DNA from: Psettodes erumei
Lineage: Eukaryota; Chordata; Actinopteri; Pleuronectiformes; Psettodidae
Length of the DNA stretch: 64,000 nt
Assembly (NCBI GenBank): GCA_016785225.1
Contig: JAFBJZ010000874.1
Location: 1,302,001 to 1,366,000, forward strand
Direction: 5' to 3'
The position numbers and the translations under genes are program-made. The notes under the pieces are model-generated. The model was not told the DNA's origin. It was given only the letters and a program-made list of their open reading frames with translations, and made no database searches. Shown in pieces: positions 11,874 to 23,706 of the stretch. Positions within the stretch are counted from its first letter, which is position 1; each line of letters opens with the position of its first letter.

Positions 11874-13486
11874 CAGGTGCTGGCCAGTAAATTAGAATAC
11901 CATCAAAAACTTGATTTATCTCAGTAATTCCATTCAAAAAGTGAAACTTGTACATTATATTCATGCAATGCACACAGACCGATGTATTTCCAATGTTTAT
12001 TTCTTTTAATTTTGATATTTATAAGTGACAACTAATGAAAACTCCAAATTTGGTATCTCAAAAAATTAGAATATTGAAAAGGCCAATGAAAAGAAATGTT
12101 TTTTTTTTTTTAAATGTTGGCCAACTGAAAAGAATGAACATGAAAAGAATGCGCATGAATAGCACTCAATACTTAGTCGGGGCTCCTTTTGCCTCAATCA
12201 CTGCATTAATGCGGCGTGGCATGGACTCGATCAGTCTGTGGCACTGCTCAGGTGTTATGAGAGCCCAGGTTGCTCTGATAGTCGTCTTCAGCTCCTCTGC
12301 ATTGTTGGGTCTAGCGTATTGCATCTTCCGCCTCACAATACCCCATAGATTTTCTATGGGGTTAAGGTCAGGCGAGTTTGCTGGCCAATCAAGGACAGGG
12401 ATACCATGGTCCTTGAACCAGGTACTGGTGGTTTTGGCACTGTGTGCAGGTGCCAAGTCCTGTTGAAAAGTGAAATCTGCATCTCCATAAAGTTGGTCAG
12501 CAGCAGGAAGCATGAAGTGCTCTAAAACTTCCTGGTAGACGGCTGCATTGACCTTGGACCTCAAGAAACAGAGTGGGCCAACACCAGCAGATGACATGGC
12601 ACCCCACACCATCACTGACGGTGGAAACTTTACACCAGACCTCGTGCAACGTGGATTCTGTGCTTCTCCGCTCTTCCTCCAGACTCTGGGTCCTTGATTT
12701 CCAAAGGAAATGCAAAATTTGCTTTCATCAGAAAACATAACTTTGGACCACTCAGCAGCAGTCCAGTCCTTTTTGTCCTTGGCCCAGGCGAGACACTTCT
12801 TACGCTGTTTCTTGTTCAAGAGTGGCTTGACACACGGAATGCGACAGCTGAATCCCATGTCTTTCATGCGTCTCTTCGTGGTGGTTCTTGAAGCGCTGAC
12901 TCCAGCTGCAGTCCACTCTTTGTGGATCTCCCCCACATTTTTGAATGGGTTTGTCGTCACAATTCTCTGCAGGGTGCGGTTATCCCTAGAGCTTGTACAC
13001 TTTTTTCTACCACATTTTTCCGTCCCTTCGCCTGTCTGTTAATGTGCTTGGACACAGAGCTCTGCGAACAGCCAGCTTCTTTAGCAATCACCTTTTGTGT
13101 CTTGCCCTCCTTGTACAAGGTGTCAATGGTCGTCTTTTGGACAACTGTTAAGTCAGAAGTCTTCCCCATGATTGTGGAGCCTTCAGAACAAGACTGAGGG
13201 ACCTTTTAAAGGCCTTTGCAGGTGTTTTGAGTTAATCAGCTGATTAGTATGGCACCAGGTGTCTTCTATATTGAGCCTTTTCAGAATATTCTAATTTTCT
13301 GAGATACTGAATTTGGTGTTTTCATTAGCTGTCAGTTGTCATAATAAAAATGAAAATTAATAAACACTTGAAATATATCACTATGTGTGGAAGGAAAGTA
13401 TACAGTATACAAGTTTCACGTTTTGAATGGAATTACTGAAATAATTCAACTGTTTGATGATATTCTAATTTACTGGCCAGCACCTG
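11874..13486 (-). mobile_element. Tc1/mariner (Tc1-like, DD34E) DNA transposon, 1613 bp
   Basis: Both ends carry the same inverted sequence: CAGGTGCTGGCCAGTAAATT at 11874 and its reverse complement ending at 13486. TA dinucleotides (11872-11873 and 13487-13488) are the expected target-site duplication. The inverted repeats run about 210 bp (11874-12087 and 13275-13486) and contain an outer and an inner copy of a TTAGAATA motif, the IR/DR layout of some fish Tc1 elements. The transposase is read on the minus strand inside. It is inserted into a hAT remnant. Confidence 0.95.
12166..13169 (-). pseudogene. Tc1-like transposase with one frameshift
   Basis: Two overlapping minus-strand frames make up one transposase: 13169-about 13018 (MGKTSDLTVVQKTTIDTLYK, HTH/paired-like DNA-binding part) and 12960-12166, which open-reads upstream to about 13015. 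The second part has the DDE catalytic triad (MFSDESKF, FQQDLAPAHSA, NSPDLNPIENLW) with 34 residues between the second Asp and the Glu, i.e. DD34E. A single-base loss within the A-run near 13014-13020 puts the DNA-binding part out of frame with the catalytic part. No in-frame stop is seen in the catalytic part, so the copy looks fairly recent but cannot make full-length enzyme without recoding. Confidence 0.9.
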
Positions 13487-16400
13487 TATACTGCTGGGAA
13501 TGCCTGTTGCTTGCAACTGATCGATTTGGTGTTTGGAGCTACACTGGGTTTGCCAACTTAAGTTGTTTCACCAAGGCAGCAAGGGGACACCAAAGCACGG
13601 CTGGACACTTACAAGCTATGATGCTTTTAAAAACGTTACTACAGCTCAGCGAACAGGCACACAGGGAAACGGAGCTCCACAACGAAAACATGAACAAAAA
13701 TAGATAAATAACGTGGTACGCACAGCTACGCCAACATGTTCAATTGTTTTGCTGCTGTATTTTCTTCAAAACAAATGCAAATAATGTGTTTACTTACTGA
13801 ATTGTTGGTTTAGTTGGCCCCGTTGGTGTCTTATATGAAATGGCAACAATGCGCATTTTATTGGACAAACTTGTTTAAGCTGACATATCCTACTTTTGGT
13901 GGACTTATTATAACTTTATTGACTGATCTCTTAAAACTGGCTTTTATTTTTGAGATTTGACAGTATCCGTGATCTTAGTTTCCTACTCTTAATTGTGAAT
14001 ATGAGCTAATTGATTTTAAATGCTCCGGAAATTAAGTGTCGCTTGACCAGCCTATATTAAGGGTGATTCTGTATGGATTCTCGAGCCGTGGTGTCGTATT
14101 AATGGTATTATAAGGTGTATTAATTTCGGTTGGACATCGGGCAGGTGAGGTGAGTGGAGGCTTGACTTACCTGGGTCAGGTGGAGGTGAGGGACCATCAC
14201 CAGCAAATAGCACGATAAGCAGAATAGATGGATGTGGATTTCCTTTAGGTGGTGGAGTAAGCCCCATGTGTAACAGTAAGTTCAAGTCCTAGTTGATTTT
14301 AAGTCCAAATTATCAAAAGGAAGAGTTACTACAAGTTTAAAGCAGTGTTGTGCCAACGCTGATCCTGAAACTATCTATCAGCAGTGAATGTCATAATTCA
14401 AAATTACTCACTCTCTCTCGCAGTAAAATAATAATGAAAAAATACAAACTCCTTTCAGAACTTTCTCTGTACTGCCATAGTTCATTTAATTATTGATTTA
14501 AAAGTTGTCCAAATTAAATTGTAACAACTGGAATCAGTCTTTATTCATATCCATCATCAGTGGATGTTCTTTTCTCCCTGTTAATGGTCACACAAACCAT
14601 ACGAATGTGTGTGTGTGAATCATATGTGTATGTTTATGTGTATAAATCATTACTTCAAAACAACTTCTTGGGTTTCCTGGTACTGAGAATCACTTCAGTT
14701 AGTGTTTATTCTTAAACAATGAATTTTGGTCATCAGTCAGACTTTTATTTCTCCCACAGAGTAATCAGTAAGTTTGAGGGTCTTCCTTATGAATTAAGTC
14801 CCCTGGGGATATACATCCACCAGAGGAACCTTTCCAGTTGTTTTTTTACTTCTAGCTTGTAACTATTAGTATATTTTCATTAGCAAATGGCTTAAGAAGT
14901 AGGCAAACAAAGAATTTTACATTTGTTTAAGGTGTCGTAACTTTTTTCCTTCAAGTATGATTAGGAATTTCAGCTTCATAGCCTTTAGCAATCAGTGCCA
15001 TCAAGTGTCAGCACTTGCTGTAGCTTTTTACAGTAATCACAAGATGGTGCCATATCCAAAGAAATCAACCTTTCATGGTACATACTGCCCGAAGCTGAGT
15101 TTAATTTCTTCCACATTTAACAGAGGGAACAAGCTAAGGCTGGTAATGTTACAGTGACAGCAGAGAAGCAGCATTAACCAGGTGTATTGCAGACAGTGAC
15201 AACTATTAATTATGTGATAAAGTCTTTTTTTCTCTGATATGAGCTGTGTCTAAAATCAGTTCAAATTCAGAGCTTCCCTGTTTTTGCTCTTTCATTCTAC
15301 AAGCACAAAAAGGCTCCTGAAATGCAAAAGGGGGAGAATAAACTTTGATTTTAAAGTATTAGAAAGTCCATCTTCAGGAATGTGATTATTTAAAGAAAAA
15401 AAAAGCATTGAATCTGATCTGAGTAACCTCTCTGTGTGTGTGGCTGGTGAGACACAGTGTGGATGGAGCTTGATCCAAAAATCATCTCCCTCAATCTCCA
15501 AGACCATCTTTGTGCCTGTGTCTGTGTGTGAGGCTGTGTGTTACCCCTCTGGCCAGTCCCCTCTATCTCTATGCAAACAAGCGGCAACACCACAAGCCCT
15601 CTGGACAGGAGTTGGACAGAGAAGAAAGAGTAAAAATACCCAGGGCTTTCAAATGGTGAGCAGGGCAGACTTGATAAGATCTGTTATAATAAAGTTGCTG
15701 TTCTGCCGGTAATGCTGGTGAATCACACCGAATAGTCACTCTGGCTGTGTGCTTGTGTGTCTATGTATGTGTTGTGTGAGGGAATTGGAAGAATCAGTAA
15801 AATATCAGTTTTGATTTCTCGTAAAACACCCAGTGGAAATATTTACATTTGTGTTGCGGTAGTAAATCCTTAAATAATTGGCATCACTTCATCCATTCCA
15901 TCTTCAATATACATGTTTACATGCAATAGATATACAAACATTATATTTGAGCAATTAAATCAACTCATTTCATCATCATAAATCATAATCAGAAAATAAG
16001 TCTCACTTGGTACTTTGTTGTTTTGGCTGTTGGGACAGAATACACTTTTAAATTTGCATTAAACAATTGACATAAAAAAGACAGAGAACTTCTTTGTATT
16101 GTAGTTAGAGAAACTGGCAATGCTGTTGGAAACTTACAAAATGTTGTTAACACAATGGAAACACATGCCAGGACACACATTGATCTATCTACCCACAAAC
16201 ACGCAGTGTGGGGGAATAACATCACACCGCACTTTGGCCAAATCTAATCTAATAATCAAAAGTTCAGCTGTGATGTTATCATTAGTCACAAATGGACGTG
16301 ACGCATGTGGGGAAACATGTCTGCTCTGTCCCCGTCTAGCCAAAATGATTGCTGCTATGGATTAAAAAGAACACAGTCCAAATGGTTAACTTACGCTTGG

Positions 16401-17742
16401 ACATTAGGAGTCTGGTAGGCCACCATATCGACACCTAAGTGTTTGAAAATTGACAGATGTTAAATTGGTTATCTGGTATCATGTCACTGCTCAAGGACAA
16501 TGCTAAGCATCTGTTCAAATGATAAAAACCCCAAACATCTGTGTAATCGATAAAGGAGTTATTACATTTTCTCAATGCTCGACAGCTCTGCTTTTGTATA
16601 AAATGGCTTACTAGCTGCAGAGAGATTGTTGTCATCATCTGTGAAAAACACTGGATGCTAACAGCCTTGGTGCAGCTGTTCTCATTATTTTGTCCATCCC
16701 TGCTAATTAAAAGAAATTAAATATTCCGAAGCATGCCTGCACTGGGCAGTTATTCAGCTCCTTTACTTGAGTAAATGGACGTTGTCAGTGTTAACCTGTA
16801 TTCTGGCTATATATAGTATTGTATAATATGAGGATGGTTTGTTGCTGCAACACTTGAACAGCTTTTTAATGTTGTAACTCACCGAAAAGAGCTATAATCT
16901 GCTTTTTATATACTGCATCCTATCATATTAACTGTTAAGTTTTGGATGTAGATTTTGCGTGTCACTCATTTACTGCTCCAACTTGTGCTTATGTATTTTA
17001 TGTTTCAGCACTGCTGCTTGGTAACATTTAATCGATTCTATCAAATGAGAAGGAAGCTCAAACACTTTTATTGAGTTTGAATTTATCTTGCCAGTTTTGT
17101 GAACCAGAACTTATTCTTAAAAAAACAGTGAAATAATCCTCTAAAAGGACTTAAAAATGTATTTATAAAAACTTACCATACTTGCAGGCAGGTTTGAGAA
17201 CTCTGCTTCTTTGCCTGTCTACAAATATGGCACCGCAGAAGGAGATTCCTGAACTATTCAAATTCCTCTGGCAATTCAAGTAATGTAACTTACTGAGAAA
17301 AGATCTGTACCTGGTTCACTGAAACCTGAAAGTTTAACTCCTTATCGTTGCCTGTGTGCACGGTCACCATTATTCTCCCAGATAACTGGTCATCTGGTGG
17401 ATTCCATGTGTCTGCAGATTGTTATGATCCAAATAATGTGTGTCCAATTATGATAGGGTCTCTGAGTCGAAACTGGGCCAACCCTAAGAGAGAGAAAAAA
17501 CAGGATATGTCCGACTCACAGCAAATTATGTAGCTTTTGTTGACAGATTGCAGCCATTCGCAGTGAGAGGCGGTTGCCTGGAACAGGGTTTACTTTCATT
17601 ACTTGCTGTAACAAGACCATAATTTTGCATAACTTCCAGTTACTTCCTCTCTCAAAACAGACTTTCTGCTTCTGGACATGTAAAATCATGTGGCAGCTAG
17701 AGGTATTAATATTTCATACTACAACCTCTCTCGCACTTTTAA

Positions 17743-17766
17743 GTGTGTGTGTGTGTGTGTGTGTGT
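17743..17766. repeat. (GT)n microsatellite
   Basis: Twelve uninterrupted GT units in the wnt6 upstream region. Confidence 0.9.
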
Positions 17767-20700
17767 TTATGCCAGTTATGAAGGAATTTTATGAACATGC
17801 CTTTCTCCTGGGGATTCCAGGGATGGCTGTGGTTTGTTTTAAAAAGGTTAAGGCCGTCATGTGTTTCTGATTTGGATCTAATTCAAGTTGTCATATAAAA
17901 TATTAGCTCCGATGGGATTTCTAATCATTTTTTGATCATAATCGCCTGGGAATGTGTTTTGTGGACTTTGCAGCATGGGCGAGGCCATTTTCTGTGGAAA
18001 CAAAAGGGCACACGTGTGGCACAGAGAGCAAAAAAGAAAAGGCTAGGGAAAGAGGGCGAGAGAGAATCCCATCCAGAGATAGGTGGTGCATTCTGGCAGA
18101 CAGTAGGAATCCATTTCACACCCAGATGAAAGCAGTGTGAGAAAGGGAATGTGTGTGCAGCGTGTGTATGATAGGTGTGGCGGGACAGGGGTTAGGCCTG
18201 TTAGCTTTTCCTGGGTGGAGGAGGGAGGGAGAGAACACTTCATAACGCAGACCAATGCTCTTTCAGTTCAGTCAATGACAGACGAGGCGAGGGAAGCACA
18301 AGTTATTGCAACTTATTGTTTATTTAGTGTTTTTATCTGTTCAGCCTTCTCATAGGACATTACGGTACAATACAGTATTGCAGTCTAGTGTATATATAAC
18401 ACTATCCTCTGTGACACAGTGATATGAGTGACATGAAAGTGGACTGGACATACATTAGTCCAAGGACTGCTCTTCGAGGAACCATGAATGTGTTTACAAA
18501 TGTGTCAGAAGAGGAAAGGTGAGGAGACAACCATCGTTATTTGGATTCATCGGCTGGTCACCATACATTTCTGTACCAACTGTCATAGCAAACCATCCAG
18601 GAGTGGTCAAAATATTTCACTAAAAGCAAAAATGGTCAACTTCATGATGACGCCAGTGTCTGGAGGACCACGAAGGCCCCAGTTTATCAGCCCATTTCAG
18701 ACAACAGGTGGATGGGCCGTAATATTCAGGGCTTTCTTGTAACAAAATGAGTTTTATGTTTTTCTTTTACTGAAGCAGGCTTTAAAACAAACCAACCTAT
18801 ACTGTACTGAAACAACATGTACGCTTGACCGGCCAGGTGTGATTGTGCGAAATTGTATCAGTGTGAACCAGCGTGAAATTAAATGTGTTTGACTGAACAT
18901 GCCCATAGACAAAGTGCTGAAGTTGAAGGATGCCAAAGGAAACATGAGGATTATATTAAAAAAAAGTTCTGACACATGGGGCATATGCTGTGAGATCAAG
19001 TCCAACTTTTGTCATGTCATGAACAAATCCCAGCTTCACCCCTGTCATTTTTTCTCCTCCTCAACTGCACAATATCTTGCAGAGCAAAACTAATATTATA
19101 AGTTTAATGACTGAAAAATGCAATGCTGGCAGCTCTGAGTGAAGCTCCTGTATTTATCAGGGCGTTCTCCTGTAGAAACTCTGAACTAAGTCCCTACAGA
19201 TGTATTATACATGCTGGAAGGACACGTCACACATCTCCACTCTGAGCTGTGTGATTAAAACGAAACAGTCTGGGAATAAACAACTTAGGGAACTCCAGTT
19301 AATCACGAAGCTGTTTAAGGTCAACATGGCATCATCATCATCGTCGTCATCATGTGAAAGGGGGGTGGGGAAGACTACGATCAAACGAGAAATCCCTGGG
19401 CCCAGCTCTCGTGTTAGCCAGCATCTGTCCAGCTAAAGTGTCTGTAAGCAACATATTCAATCTCTTTTTCCCAGCACTGTTGTTCTGAAGGAAACGGGAA
19501 GAGAGGAGACAGTAAAACCGCACTGATGATTTTAGCCCATTAACCTCAAGCCTCAGTCTTTTCTGCAAAAGTGCTGAGCAGTCGCCTGGTTTCCACGCCA
19601 CCTGAGAATGAACACTTATTTGAGACTGGCATAAAATTAGTCACTAGGAACCTACTCTTTGCCAATCTTCCATTGTAATCGTGTGGAAATTGCAGTGTGG
19701 TCCAGCACAGATTAGTTTGGTAAATTCAAGCACAAACATGTGGGAGTTGGCTGTGTTGCATCAACCTCTTTCATGTAAAATCTATCTGCACAAAAACAGC
19801 TTGTAGGGACTTTTGATTCCAGCAGTACAGTGCTTGCAGTATCAATCTATAGCATTCAAACACTGAAGGTAATTTTGTGGAGGTCAGCAGTTCAGTGAGT
19901 CTGGCCAAGACTCACTGGCCATGGCCATGTAGGATGGAGCTGCACACAGACAAGAATCTGAACAATACATGTAACGTACAACATGAATCTACTGTATGTG
20001 GGCTGATGGCCATCTGGTTAGGGGCTGTGCAGTGTCTCCTCCCAGCAGGCAACTAAAGCTGTGAGCCAAGACCCCAGGCCCAACACCCTGCCGGACTTTG
20101 AAATCAGATCTTTATTGTCCATAAAGCTGCAGCCAAGTATGAAGAATCAGCCCTCCCTAACAAAACACACTCATCCAGCAGAGAGAGGGACAAGACGAGA
20201 GAGAAACTGGGGGAGAGCGAGATGCAGAAGACGGGGAAGAGAGAGAGCTTGAGGTGGTTGAAAGAGCGATGTGGAGAGAGAACAGCCAGTACAAAGCACA
20301 GTACAAGTGTCATGTTTATGCTCACAACTATGCTGCAGTTATTTATAGGTTATTGAGATAACTCAATTTTCATAACTTTCTAATTTTGTTGCGGTTGGTC
20401 CCTGTTCACATATCCATGCGGCTCAACTCCACGGAGTTCAGCTTTCTCTGCTGGAACATCACAGTATGTTCTGTTTCAGACACTTCACGCTAAATCTTCA
20501 CCTTGTTTTGTTTTGTCCACGTGACGTGCAAGGCAGAGACACAGGTCAGTGGAGATGGAGACAAAGAAAAAGCTCAACATAATGATGTATACACTGTACT
20601 GTATGGAGCAGAGATTTGCTTCTAAGTATATGGTGACTTTGCGAGACAGAGAGTTTTTGAACAGGACACATAGGCAATGTCTTTTTGCCGCAGTAAAATA

Positions 20701-21652
20701 CCTTCAGGTGTTCATTATTTCTGCAAAGCAACGGAGAATTAAAGGAGTGCAGACACACCTGGAGGAGTAGCAGATACTGCGTTCATCACTTCTGAAGACT
20801 TTTGAGAACTTGAAAACAATAGGGTTGATTCAGAGAAGCCCGATCCCAAGATAACCAGAAGGCCGATTTTCCACGGCAGGCCGAAGCTGTCCCAGATGGA
20901 GAAGAGAAAAAAGAAAAAGTCTGTTCATCTGAGACCAGCACAGCAAAGACAAATCGATTAACTTCTGGTGACAAAAGGTAAAAAGTATCATATTGAATTT
21001 GAAGATGAAGATTGTAGGGCTTGGTGCTACTGGAGCAGAGGTGAACACAGAAGCCGAATAATGTCATCATGTGTACAAATGTGCTGAATCGCATTAATGA
21101 TTTGAAGCTTGGAAGCTTTGAATCATTGGGGTCGGCCTTGAAACCCAGTCAAACCTGGACCATAACCAAATGAAGTGGAACAAGGAGAGGAGGTGGCACA
21201 TGTTCTCCAGTTTAGTTCTAATTGAATCCACTGTTAGGAAGAGGGGGATTGTTGTTGCTTGGAGAAATGAGGGACCACTTAGTAACTACTCAATATAATT
21301 TACCATTTCACTTGAGGGCGCACAAAAAGAGGAAGTAATGAGTAATTAATGAGTCTTTACTATGTCGTGCCTCTCACTGCCTGAATCATAGTTAATCAGA
21401 AACTGCTCACAAAAAATTGTGAGAATGTTGATTCTCAGCTATTTATCATTTGTTGTCTCCATTATTCAGGAACTACTGTAATTATCAAGTCATTCCCGAT
21501 GTGCTCCTCGCTTGTTGCTTCATCACAATTCTTTGTCCCATATTGCAAAGTGTTTTCTGCATTTCATTTGCTCAAACTCTTGTAATTGCAAATTTCGAAG
21601 CAAATAAAAAATGAGTGCATATTTATGTACGTACAGGTTGTGAAATCAACAC

Positions 21653-21664
21653 CCAGTAGGTGGC
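21653..21664 (+). promoter_or_regulatory. CTCF core motif match (candidate insulator)
   Basis: CCAGTAGGTGGC fits every position of the 12-base CTCF core CCA[CG][CT]AG[AG][GT]GGC. It lies between the cfap65/fastkd3 pair and wnt6, about 2.7 kb upstream of the wnt6 start codon, inside a stretch of complex non-repetitive sequence. Confidence 0.4.
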
Positions 21665-22753
21665 CAAATGTGGCGCGTAATGAATTAGGGCAGTGGGGGG
21701 ATTTCTAAATTGAATTCCGAGTACTGACAGCAGCCATGACAAGATACTGCATCACAAATATGCAACTGATTTAGCTCCTTCTGCTGTGAATCTGATTCGC
21801 CGACAGGGTAACGCCATGCCTCATCCTTTCTTCGGTCTAAAGAGGAATAACCCTTTAATAATAGCTGCTGTAATAAGCCTTGTTAGGTCACAGCACAGCC
21901 ACACCAGTGTGGAGGAACTGATGTCTGATTTTTGCTCATGCCTGCGTAAGCCAGCATCCATGCTGAGATGCCATGAAATTACCCAGCTGTTAAATCGTGT
22001 CTTCTTTCACCTTGTGACAAACCCAGTTTAACAGACTGACCTAAGATACGTGACCTGTTCTTCTGAGTGTACTGCACAATTGAGCTCATACTGAGTGATC
22101 TTTTTTGAAAAGGTTTTCTTCTTAGCATCTTTCAGTTTGTGTTTCCAGATGAACGCGTTACAGTAAATCATTGTGATTAAACATGAACAAACATGATATG
22201 TCAATGGCAGTACCGCCAGTATGTGGTATTATCAGCAAAATAAAATTATTACAGAGGAAGCCGAAGATGTCACAGAGTTGACTTCATCACATCGCTGCTA
22301 AACAAACACACTTTGTCCTTGTTTGCAAAAGCTTGACAAGCTGTCAGTCCTAGAACAACACATCAGTTTTGGGGAAACCTGTGTTTGGATATGAGGCCAA
22401 AACTGAGACAAAAGACACATTTTCAAATGTATCCGCATTAGTGCTGAAAAAGTATGAATAGCGTGGGCTGATTTGAAACTCGTCCTGGTGAATTCCAGTG
22501 CATTCATGTGGTTGTGCAGAACACTGACATCTGAGCTTTGATATTTGTCTTACAAAGATCCTCATATTCACATGCCAGGTTGTCAAGAAATCAAACATAG
22601 ATCACCAACAAGACAAAAAGATGGAAGTCAAAACAATGCACTCTCTTCTTGCACTGCAAAAACAGAAAATGTGTCTACCTGTAATTCACAAGTAAAGGTA
22701 TTTTTGGATAGCTCCTTTCTGATTTTTCATGTCACTTCCAATTTTCAGCTGTA

Positions 22754-22791
22754 TTAGGGTTAGGGTTAGGGTTAGGTTAAGGGTTAAGGGG
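22754..22791 (+). repeat. Short interstitial telomeric repeat
   Basis: Three perfect TTAGGG units followed by degenerate TTAGG, TTAAGGG and TTAAGGGG units. Confidence 0.75.
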
Positions 22792-23706
22792 TATGATACT
22801 TTGACCTGTCGAAAGCACAAAATGAAATGTGACGAATTTAGCTCACGTAAGCTTCAAGTCTATACAAGCTGTTGTTCATGCTGAAGGGAAAAGAATAGAG
22901 ATAATGTTTGATAGAAAGTTAGGGCAAAAGAAAAAAGATGCCAATATGGGTCAGACTTTGCTGAGGTTGGCTATGGGCAAAAGTTACACTTTTGATGTTC
23001 CACTTTGAGGAAAATATGACTTTTTTCTTTCCAAAGATTTATGTCGCACTTTAGAATCCAAGAACTTTTCTTTGTCAGCTTTAAGTTAAGGGTTACAGTC
23101 AGGGTCGGCTTGAGTGAAGGCGTGTTATTGGTTATGGTTTGTGCATTAGCAAATGGAACCGAGGCCTCCGTGAAAGACAGTGGTACTTGACTGGGTGAGT
23201 TCGCCTTGTGTTACACTTGTGATTGATTGCATCACTGCAGTGAAACGAAGTCGGGAGTCAGGGCTTTTATGGGCGACTACAGTACAGTGGTGTTGGATTT
23301 CAATGGATATGCCCTTGGCCAGCCAGGTGATAATAGTCCCTACACAAACACACGCACGCACATGCATGTCGTACTGCAGAACGCTGTGAGGGCAGCTGTT
23401 CAACCTTTGCTACTTTTGTGTACAAAAGGGTTGATATGAAATTTCAGAAATCTCAGTATAACACTGTATAAAAGCGGTGGATTGAAGGACAATGTGACAA
23501 GATAAGACAAACATCCCATCCAGATGGTTTCAGACCGTGCCAGTGCGCTGGCACCAATATCAGAGAGCTGCTACCACACCTGTACTGACATCACCTCATT
23601 CCATAAGCTCTTATTTCGTGCCCCCCATAAACACACTGTATGGCTGATATGTGTGTGCGCGCACCCCCTTCTCCTGTGAGCCAGGTCCTCCTAAAACTAA
23701 TTGCAG

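Larger units (their letters stand above)
11279..13707 (+). mobile_element. Degraded hAT (ZMYM1-like) transposon remnant, split by a Tc1 element
   Basis: The left edge CAGTGATGGGCCGTCAGG at 11279 has the CAGTG start typical of hAT terminal repeats. It is followed by an A/T-rich leader and a short reading frame from 11745 (MAEGGEGIDLVAYIYLLRH). After the Tc1 insertion the coding similarity resumes at about 13491-13707 (LLLATDRFGVWSYTGFANLS, LSEQAHRETELHNENMNKNR), matching ZMYM1-type hAT transposases of fish as I know them. The two halves are in different frames, most of the catalytic region is absent, and I could not find the matching right terminal repeat. This is a truncated, dead copy. Confidence 0.6.
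13708..23700. other. Gene-free upstream region of wnt6 (about 10 kb)
   Basis: I found no exon with protein similarity here; the open frames are short and lack splice support. The DNA is AT-rich, with a (GT)12 tract at 17743-17766, a (CAT/CGT) run at about 19329, an interstitial telomeric tract at 22754-22791 and a CTCF-type site at 21653-21664. Stretches near 20040-20110 and 21640-21830 have non-repetitive, mixed-composition texture and may be regulatory. Confidence 0.5.

Noticed and set aside
13708..23700. Searched for the mammalian neighbours CDK5R2, FEV and CRYBA2, and for mir-375
   Set aside because: No ETS, crystallin or p35/p39-like text and no mir-375 hairpin was recognised here; mir-375 would be expected beyond the 5' end of cfap65, outside the window.
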